Program-made: the position numbers and the translations under genes | The notes under the pieces: model-generated | Databases searched by the model: none | Seen by the model: only the letters and a program-made list of their open reading frames with translations | Told to the model about the DNA's origin: nothing | Shown: piece by piece, positions 55,980-64,000 of the stretch | How the letters are laid out: the number at the start of each line of letters is the position of its first letter | Numbering within the stretch: the first letter of the stretch is position 1 | NCBI RefSeq assembly: GCF_001640805.2 | Contig: NC_066852.1 | Coordinates: 8,788,194-8,852,193, forward strand | Reading direction: 5' to 3' | Length of the DNA: 64,000 bases | Source: Lates calcarifer | Lineage: Eukaryota > Chordata > Actinopteri > Centropomidae

Positions 55980-58900
55980 CTGTTTGGAGCAGAGAGAGAG
56001 AGTGAGGGGGGCTTCGGGGGTTGGAAACATTTCGAGCTTTACAAACAGCGCCGCCATCAGGCCGGTCCATCCCCTGAGGTTGTGTCAAAACTGCACCAAT
56101 AGTGTATGAAACGCAGTTTTACATTAATGATTAATTAATGAATACATTTCTGGTGTTAATATAAATAGTTAATGTATTTTTCAATGTGTGATCATAAAAG
56201 TGCAATCATTAAAGGTGAGTAGTATTATTATGAAGTCACTCTTGATAAAAGCATCCGCCATGAATATGAACTGTTGAATTTTTCACCCCTGTTAGTCTTA
56301 GTTAGTTTTTAAATGTTGGAAGACACAAACATGCAGCATCGACAGAAGATTCATCACATCAGAGAGTCAGAATACAAAGTAATAAAACTCAGCTGCATTA
56401 GTGCTCAGTTTTTCTTTTTTCTGCCAGATAAGCCAAGTAAATACAAACATCAACACCTCTATGAATTGTAAGAGCAAAATATCAGATGAGTTCTGCTTGG
56501 ATGGTAAATGTCAGAGAGATTTACATTTTGTTTTTCATGTCTAAAGTTCCTTATTTGCATGTTTCCCTCCTCTCTTCCATTTTTTATTTCCTGTTTTACA
56601 TCACTGTTCATTCAGTCAGGTGTAGAGGATGTTTGACTTAACTATTGAGTTAGTGTATTTAAGCCTCAATGGGAAATCACAACATGACTTCTGTCACACT
56701 GACACAGTTTCTCAGACATTTTATCGTCTTTGATTTAATAGACAAATGAATGTGTTGCGCTGCTCAGAATAAAATTATGTAGTGATTGTTCTCAATGTTT
56801 TGAGAACTGCAACAGTTGTTCAGAAAATGTGTTTAAGCGATTGAGAAAAACTGTAATCTCCAGTATGAGCAGACTCCTGTCGTCATAAGAGTCTGATCAG
56901 CTGTGTGAAGCTGCAGTCAGCCACTCAGGGACAGATCCTGTCCAGCAGTGATGAGTCAGGCAGTGAACTGGACTTTCACATGACTTAAGAAGAGTCACAG
57001 CATCTTGTGTTAGCTCAGATGTACACAGAGACGTCAGTACAGTCACCGCCATGATGTCTCAACCTTCTGACGGGAGGATCGTTGACTACTCTGTGGACTG
57101 TGTCTGAAATTTTGTTTACGCAGCAGACACAGAGATGAAAACAAGGCATGGAAGTTTGTCAGTGGAGAATAGAGTAAATCATTTGTTTACAGCATTTTGA
57201 AGTCACTGACATGGGATCAAGTTTGCTGCATCCAATCTTGTAACCACATGCACGTAATGGAGAATTAATAACACAAAGAAATGTAACTTTGGTCTCGTTT
57301 AAATACTTAAAGCTAACTGACTTCCATCCTGAGGTCCAGCTGGTTCTTCCTGATTTACATCCAGTGAGCTGATTCAGAGCAGTTATTTTTGTGGTTCACA
57401 TGTTCCTCAAACCATGCAGCCATTATCAGAAGTGCAGAGAGTAATAACAGGAGAGACGTCAAGCACAGATGTTGAACAGGCAAAAGAGGTCACAATCTAA
57501 AATCATTACAAGTGCCAGCAGCAAAAAAACAAAAAAACAAAAACGTACCAGTAACAGCAGAAAAAACATCATTTTATTCCTCTAAATCCAGCCCTTTATA
57601 TCTGCTTTTCCTGTAAGTTGTGTGTGTGTGTGAGGAATTTACCTGACCTGGTTAGCATGTTTGGTGTTTACTAGTAGTGATACATGTATTTATATCAGAA
57701 TGATAAGAAACAGTAAAAAAGCAGGGAAGCATCTATGACCAGACAGCAGTGAAGTGACTGAGTCAGAACCTGTGACAGTTTTATGATATTCTTTGCTAAA
57801 ATACAATGATTGGGATAATGAGTTTTATCCAACTCTGAACAACTATTTCTTCTGTCAGGTTCTTACTATGAATATCATTAATAATCAATGCTATATATAG
57901 ACATACTTGATTCATTTGAAACCAAGTCTAAGGGCTTTAAAGGAAAAAATCCCCCATAAAATGTCATTCTTAGACTCTTGCTCTGAGTGAGACTCCACAA
58001 AGTGACTTTGCCCAGCAAAGAAACAGTCCAGAACATCATCGCCAATGAAACCACAGCTTGTTGATTTTATTAACCATGCAAGCAGTAGCTCTCTGTCGGA
58101 CAGTTAGTTGGTTGGTCCACAACTTTGGTCCAGATTGAAACTGTCAAACTCTTTACATGACTGTGTTTAGTGCTAATTAGCAATTGTTAACATGCTACCA
58201 CACTAAACTAAGACAGTGAATATTGGAAACATAATATCTGCTAAATCACAACTAGGAATGGCTGTAGATTCTTCATCTTGTTAAATGCTGTTAATGTCAC
58301 GTTTTGTGATATTGTGTCATATTTTAGGAATCTTTATCTCTGCCTTGTTACACTCCTGTTTCTGTGTGGTTTATACAAATAAGATATAACATGTTCATTA
58401 GTCAAATTTAGATGTGCTGGTAGGGCTCTAGATTTGCTGTCATAAGCTTATTACACTGCTTCACAAGCAAGTAATTATGAAAGTGACCTGAAAGTGAACA
58501 CCCTGGGAAAAAAATGGAAGAATATTCTCTAAATACTTCAGTGGAACAGTGGGTTGTTACGCACCCATTTCCGAGGAGAGCTGATAATGTTTTCACAAAC
58601 AAACAAAGCTAATTAAAGTCAAATTATATCTAAATTATGTATTAGGTTAGTTTTTCTCTTGAATTAAAGTGTTGCAGATTTCCAGTGCACAGTGCTGGAT
58701 CACAGGATAAGGGCAAACATAAATACAGGGTAGTCTCAGTAACTGATATGATACAGTTAAACTCAAGACTATCAGGGCGAAAAATGGTTCAATAAAATGG
58801 TTGTAGGGCATCTCTGTTCTGAAGCTTCACATCCTGAAAATTGAGCTAATCAAAGTGTACTGTTTCCAATTTGCCTAATCAAAGGGTCCCTCTGTGTTAT

Positions 58901-61157
58901 CTGTGTACGTGTCGGTGTGTGTGAGCTCTGTGGCAGTTCAGCTCACCAGGGAGGGTTTGATGCCAATGCTCTCGGCGGCCTGGAAAGCCAGGGTCAGATT
59001 CCGGACCTGAAGAAAAACAAACCAGGGGGTGTTGAGACACAGTGAGACTCCCTGCACAACGTCATCCCGCAATGCCACACATGGTGGTTCAAACAGCAAC
59101 AATAAGCTCACAAATACATTTATAAACCCTCACAAATACCCAAGAGACGGTCTAAAATGTCTGTACGCCTTTGCTTGTTTGTGTGAGCATGTGTGTATAT
59201 TATAATATCCCTTATGTTTATTTGATATGTGTAAAGCTATACTGGACAAACTCAGTCTGTAAAAACAGACCGGTCTGTGAGCCTAATCAACATCCCCATG
59301 AATGAAATCCCTGTAGATTTAACCTAATTCCCCTTATGAAACCGTGGAGCTTGAGGAAACCACTTCTCCACAGAAAAGAAGTGATGAATCACAACTTCAA
59401 AGTGAAATGCAAACTGTTCTTGTAAGTGAGCACTGTTGATATAGACTGAACTCACCAACAGATTTGTCTCTCTTATCCTGACATTGTATTTCTTCTGCCT
59501 GTTGAATTATGAGTGCAGATCCATGAGTTGCTAATCAAGCCACTCACAACCACTCCATCATATTAAATGCCTCTAGAGATCAGCACAGCTGGAATAATGA
59601 ATTAATAAATTATGAATTTATAATATTTAGCTCTATAGTAGTAGAAAGAATAAAGTTCCCCTGTTTCACCTAAGATCTAAGTCCACCTACAACCTGGTTT
59701 TCTTAAAAACATCTATGATAAACGACAAAGGAGAGCAGTAATGGGATTATTGAAAGGACAGATTATTCTGGGAACAGGTTGGGTGTTTGGGCCTCGGGGA
59801 AAGTCACTCAGCAAGAGTTATTAAAGCCAACACACGTCTATTGAATTATTCAGAGAGATGGGCCACGCAATGTCTCTGTCATCAGCTTAATGTTACACAT
59901 TCACACCAACGCGACCATGCGCGCACGCCCACAACTAGTTTGTCACGTAGGATGTGTCAGGCCTGGTCAGAGGTGTTTGTCTATTGTTTTAATGCTGTAG
60001 CGGGATGAAAGGTCCACAGTCCCCAGAGAGAAACCATATTGTTTGCAAAGTTATACTGCATATACCACCTGCAAGTCCACATTACACAGCTGTCAACACT
60101 GAGCTATAGCTACTGCCCTGTGCTCAGGATCACTTACAGTGTGACTTCACGTTCATAATTCACCTCTAGGCTATCTTTTACTGCTGTATGGACAATATGG
60201 CAGACCTATAAATGTATATAACTTCACACAGGAAGTCTGTAATGTGCAGCTTAACGGTGGAAAAAATGACTCCCGGCAAAATGGTTTGAAAGCATTACAG
60301 AGGTTTTTATTTTCCTCTTGGCAAACATGCATCTTTCAGACCTACACTGTATAAGCAGACAATTTTCACAGTTTACAGGTTCACATTTTCCACAAACAGC
60401 TTCTTGTGGATTCATATGTGGTATTTTCTGGCGACACAATTCTGCAAGTCTAAGTCAGAGAGAGGACAACAAGATGCTGAACATGGAGTTGTTTGCTCTA
60501 CTCCTGAATCAGAGGAGACATTTTCTTGTTTTTGAAACAACAACAATTCACCTTACTAAACAAATGCAACTCCTTCTTAATTCATGCCTGACGTCTGAAA
60601 GATAAATATCCTCATGAGGTCAGTTTTTGTATTAATTCAACTTCTTACACAAGAGTGGATTTTCTCAGCAAAGCATGTGCGACTCTGTGCCCTTCTGCAC
60701 TGGTACAAACTGACACCAAACCACTGCATTGCTCATATATGGATGTTTGCATAAGCTCGTTCGGTGATGACTGAATCCAAATATTCAAGTGTGCTGGTAT
60801 TTAGATAATGGGGTTGGATGTAATGTAGGAAGAATAAATTGATGGATCTGAGGAGAGAGCCTGTGTGTATTAAATGTGCTGTACATCCGTGTGTATAAAT
60901 ATACTGATTTCTCATCAGTTTAGTATCTTTAGTTTAACTGCTGCTGAGGCACTCACACACCTGATGACACTTGATGTGTATGTGAGTTAAGCACCTCACT
61001 GAATGGGTGGGTGGGTGTGTGTCTTCCTGTAGTTTTCTACCTTATCTTGACTGATGAGTTCCTGGTAAGGGATATGGGCAGGCAAATACGTGTGCAAGAG
61101 GGCGCAGAAAGCCAGGCCGTCACTCCAACTGCTGCTGAAGTTGGTCACATCAATGTT
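55890..61157 (-). CDS. specc1: Cytospin-B (SPECC1), last three coding exons, 5' part outside window
   Basis: Three exons on the minus strand (61157-61041, 59006-58947, 55979-55890) join in phase 0 to 88 residues plus TGA. They encode [57 protein letters not shown] and [20 protein letters not shown], then T. This is most of a C-terminal calponin-homology domain of the cytospin family, which are coiled-coil proteins associated with actin and microtubules. The [11 protein letters not shown] ending fits SPECC1 better than SPECC1L, whose end I recall as RPDWQNVMLYV. The preceding exon (LLKWCQ region) and coiled coils are outside the window. Confidence 0.85.
55980..58946 (-). other. specc1: specc1 intron with ancient repeat
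   Basis: A 3-kb AT-rich intron. It holds a recognisable fish repeat at 58080-58275. No exon on either strand. Confidence 0.78.
58080..58275 (+). repeat. Ancient percomorph repeat, plus orientation
   Basis: Blocks ttggttggtccacaactttg, gtgtttagtgctaattagca, acatgctaccacactaaact and ggaatggctgtagattctt occur in the order of an abundant fish repeat I recall. The same family is present in minus orientation at 62170-62395. Confidence 0.65.
58947..59006 (-). CDS. specc1: specc1 penultimate coding exon
   Basis: 60 bases encoding [20 protein letters not shown], acceptor cttcag, donor gtgagc. Twenty codons, so skipping keeps the frame but would remove a CH helix. Confidence 0.9.
59007..61040 (-). 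other. specc1: specc1 intron
   Basis: A 2-kb intron. No repeat or exon recognised. Confidence 0.78.
61041..61157 (-). CDS. specc1: specc1 CH-domain exon (antepenult of window)
   Basis: 117 bases, phase 0 at both ends, acceptor cctacag, donor gtagaa. Encodes the central CH helices with the signature [13 protein letters not shown]. Confidence 0.93.
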
Positions 61158-61981
61158 CTGTAGGCAGAGAAAATAAGTGGAGGCAAAGGTCAACATCATA
61201 TGATAATAACGAGCTGAAAGTGCCCATAATTTGGGTGGAAGAGCTAATAGGAAGAGCAGGCCATGAAAAAATCCATTAAGTCATAGAACCACAGGAAACA
61301 ACATGAACATCAAATTGTAACATTATTATATGCTGTTCTGGGTTTTTCAGAGTCCATTAATGCCTGGTCATGTTTCCTCTGGACGATGTTAGAAAGAATC
61401 CTAGAATCCCTTTAAGCATCAGTGTTCCTTCTGGTCTCTCCTCTGGGTGACAAACGTGCATAGCGGCACGTCCAGTCTGTTGTTTTTTCGCGTGTGTGTT
61501 TCACAGAGCATCGTCAGCTCATACACTATGCAACATATTCACGGTATGATAAGAGGAGAAACCTCAGAGGAAAGACTTCCTTCAGGCCATTGTTTGGCGT
61601 TGCAGGCTCCCTGTTCGATAGATAAGTTATTTCCGGTATCTTCCTCTGTTATTCCTCTCATGAGCTTTGGGAATGGGGCTTGTCTGTAAAGCTTCCTAAG
61701 CCTTCCCACACTTATACCCATTCATACCCTGAACCTGGGAAAGTTACAGTGCTCTGATCCTGGTCCACTAAGTACAGATGGAATGACTCAGAGCCCTACA
61801 AGCAGACATTGTTTAAAATGTCAAAACATGCAACAAAAGTAATTAAAGCTACAATATGTAACTTTAACACCTCACATTAAAAATATCCGGACAAGTGTGT
61901 GCTTGTCATTTGTGCACAAGTATTCGGTCTTAGACTAAAGTATTGGAAGCCTGTGAATATTCTCATTCATCCAGGTCATAG

Positions 61982-62137
61982 TTATCTCAAGGAAAGTTTT
62001 AATCGAAAGCAACTGGGCTTAGTTATAGTCTAGAAGACGTTTCACCTCTCATCCAAGAGGCTTCATCAGTTCGTGTTCGCAGCTGACCAGGCTGGGACTG
62101 GTCCAGTTGCTTTCGATTAAAACTTTCCTTGAGATAA
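61982..62137. mobile_element. Palindromic foldback element with 35-bp perfect inverted arms
   Basis: 61982-62016 and 62103-62137 are perfect reverse complements (35 of 35). The 86-base centre contains acctctcatccaagaggctt, itself a small hairpin, and the phrase ggcttcatcagttcg found widely in fish repeats. It resembles a MITE or other foldback element. No coding capacity. Confidence 0.75.
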
Positions 62138-62169
62138 AGTATTGGAAATATTAAAAATTTGACACGGTG

Positions 62170-62395
62170 CTATATATGTAGAAGGTCAAAAGATCACCAA
62201 CATAATTACAATTCATCCTCTGGGGATAATAAATGTCTGTCAAATAGTGTCAAAGATGAAAAAGAGAGAGCTAAAGCCTTTGAAGGGATCACCAAAGTCA
62301 GTGGAGTTTATCCTCTGGGTACCATGAATGTTTGTTCAAAAGTTCATGACAATCCATTCAGTAATTGTTGAACTATTTTAGTCTGGACCAAAGTC
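62170..62395 (-). repeat. Ancient percomorph repeat, minus orientation
   Basis: Read on the minus strand it gives ctttggtccagactaaaata, ttcatggtacccagaggata, actttggtgatcccttc and a second diverged unit, ttatccccagaggatgaatt. This is the tandem two-unit structure of the family also seen at 58080-58275. Confidence 0.65.
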
Positions 62396-62694
62396 ATGAG
62401 CATTTCTATCCCTCTAGACTCTGGCATGACTAAAAATGACATATGACACATTATAACACTGTCCAGATGAGACAAGAAGCCCTGCTGTACTGTAACTGTA
62501 CTGCAAAAAGACTTAAAAAGGAATAGAAAGATAGTTTTTTTAATGTCACTGTTTGCCATAAAATTATGTTTGGGATAAAGCATTGCATTAAATATCTTTG
62601 GGTACATCTGTGTGTCTGCATACACAACATTAGCTCCAGTGAGATGCTGAAGATTGCACATGCAGCCATGTGTTTGTTTACTGTTGCTCTAAGC

Positions 62695-62858
62695 CAGTGG
62701 TCTTCAGCCCTCACCCTGAGGACCACAGCCCGGCTGATTTTCGATCTATAAATCTAATCAGTGACTGATCCATACATGTGACACCAGGTGAATGTAATTA
62801 ACTACCTGATAGGACAGAAAAACAGCAGAAGTCTGGGTCCTGAGGACAAGAATTAAAA
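62695..62858 (+). mobile_element. Decayed hAT-like non-autonomous element
   Basis: Starts cagtggtcttcagccctcac and contains caccaggtgaatgtaatta. It ends near gggtcctgaggaca, the layout of fish hAT MITEs with CAGTGGTTC-type ends. The right terminus and target-site duplication are not clear. Confidence 0.5.
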
Positions 62859-63808
62859 ATTACAGCTTCAAGTCACTGCAGTAATGAATATCCCCTGAGC
62901 TTCAAAGAACTGTTGACAAATGTGCTATTTCTAATTTCCTTCACTTGTCTGCTATGATGTTATGCATCCAAGTTATCTCATCTTAAAGAGAGATGCAGTT
63001 TCAAGATAAGAAGTAGATCAACCTCAGAGAAAAAGTACCTATGGTCTGATATACATCCCATCTGAAAAGCAAAAAGTGGCATGTTTGTTTGTTGTTACTG
63101 CCAGGTTACATCAGTGTCACACGGACAGGGCTGCCTTTAGCTATGTGTGATCCCTCGGTTATTTTTTATCTACTTTTTAGCCATGTAGCAGCGTGCTTCT
63201 GTGCATGTCAGATGATCGGGCAACCATTTTGGCCTAGAGTGACAATATAATATGATAAATAATGTTGTTAACATACAGTAAATATTTCATCATGTTATTG
63301 TTAATCATCTCCCTACATCTGAGACAGGTTGGAAAATCCTTTACAGCATGCAAGTGAATGATCTACGTAGCTTAAATCTGACTTGTTAAAATGCTGGATA
63401 ATGAGTGCATTAAAAATGTATAGCCAATCATCACTGTCCAATTTGAGGCATCGGGGAAAGCTACAGAGCCTCTGGGGTCCCTCCCTGTCATTATACACTT
63501 TGACTACCAATTTGATATTTGACAACATTAATTAACAGTAAAATTTTACATCACTCCCAAAAAGTGATTTCTCCATTGCAAAACAGAGGAGACCTAATTT
63601 TCATCCATAGTCTTTGATGGTACAACAGAGGCTGAAAGGGAGTTTTTGATGCATTGACCTCCTCTCCATCGTTCACTCCCTGTCTATTATGTCTGGAGGG
63701 TAGACCTGTGCAGTCATGTCAGCCCACATTCCTCTCATAACTCCCCCCTTCTCTCTCTTAGCTGGCTCAGCAGCACCACTAGTAGCACTGTGTGTCTGTA
63801 ATGTATGT

Positions 63809-63809
<1 letters not shown>

Positions 63810-63847
<38 letters not shown>
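63810..63847 (+). repeat. CA microsatellite
   Basis: About 19 CA units in the specc1 intron. Confidence 0.92.
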
Positions 63848-63851
<4 letters not shown>

Positions 63852-64000
63852 GAGGGACTGACAGAGGGTTAGACAGACCAAGATAGACAATGACAAATAA
63901 GTTGATAAGAGAGGTTGTAGAGGGCAGTTTGTGTATGGCTGTGAGAGAGTGTGTCTGGGTGTTGGGTTGGTCTGAGGAGAGCACATGTTCTAATCCAGGC

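Larger units (their letters stand above)
61158..64000 (-). other. specc1: specc1 intron (partial), repeat rich
   Basis: Intronic to the window edge. It holds a perfect inverted repeat (61982-62137), an ancient fish repeat, a hAT-like element and a CA microsatellite. I looked for the preceding CH-domain exon (LLKWCQKKTEGY in mammals) and did not find it. Confidence 0.7.

Overview
This window is vertebrate nuclear DNA, most likely from a ray-finned fish of the percomorph type. The reasons are spliced genes with GT-AG introns, protein sequences closest to fish forms of four conserved vertebrate genes, abundant CA/GA microsatellites, and several interspersed repeats I recognise from memory of percomorph genomes. 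No database search was run. There are no operons, CRISPR arrays, rRNAs or tRNAs.

Layout. (1) 1-27910, plus strand: the 3' two thirds of ncor1 (nuclear receptor co-repressor 1). 32 coding exons could be joined, all in agreeing splice phase. They give 1902 residues, from just after the first SANT domain to the C-terminus, including SANT2 and three CoRNR receptor-binding motifs. The window opens inside an ncor1 intron of at least 5.5 kb. (2) 27911-30582: ncor1 3'UTR and the promoter of the next gene. (3) 30583-42377, plus: zswim7, five coding exons, 138 residues, a SWIM zinc-finger recombination protein. Its 7-kb third intron is a graveyard of decayed repeats. (4) 45288-53284, minus: adora2b, the adenosine A2B receptor, two coding exons, 349 residues, with a further 5'UTR exon and an upstream ORF. 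(5) 55890-61157, minus: the last three coding exons of specc1 (cytospin-B), covering most of its C-terminal calponin-homology domain. The gene continues beyond the right edge.

The genes belong to a conserved neighbourhood (human 17p: ADORA2B, ZSWIM7, TTC19, NCOR1) and are not a functional pathway. zswim7 and adora2b are tail to tail, with opposing polyadenylation hexamers 30 bp apart. TTC19, which in human lies between ZSWIM7 and NCOR1, is absent from the equivalent interval.

The most notable observation is a consensus splice donor inside ncor1 exon 23 (in this window's numbering). Its use would remove exactly 72 codons in frame, including the N3 CoRNR box. This matches the alternative splice known in mammals to produce two- versus three-box NCoR isoforms. 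Others are a spliced upstream ORF in adora2b, a duplicated block with a conserved hairpin flanking the large adora2b exon, and a perfect 35-bp inverted repeat in a specc1 intron. I found no clearly undescribed biological system.
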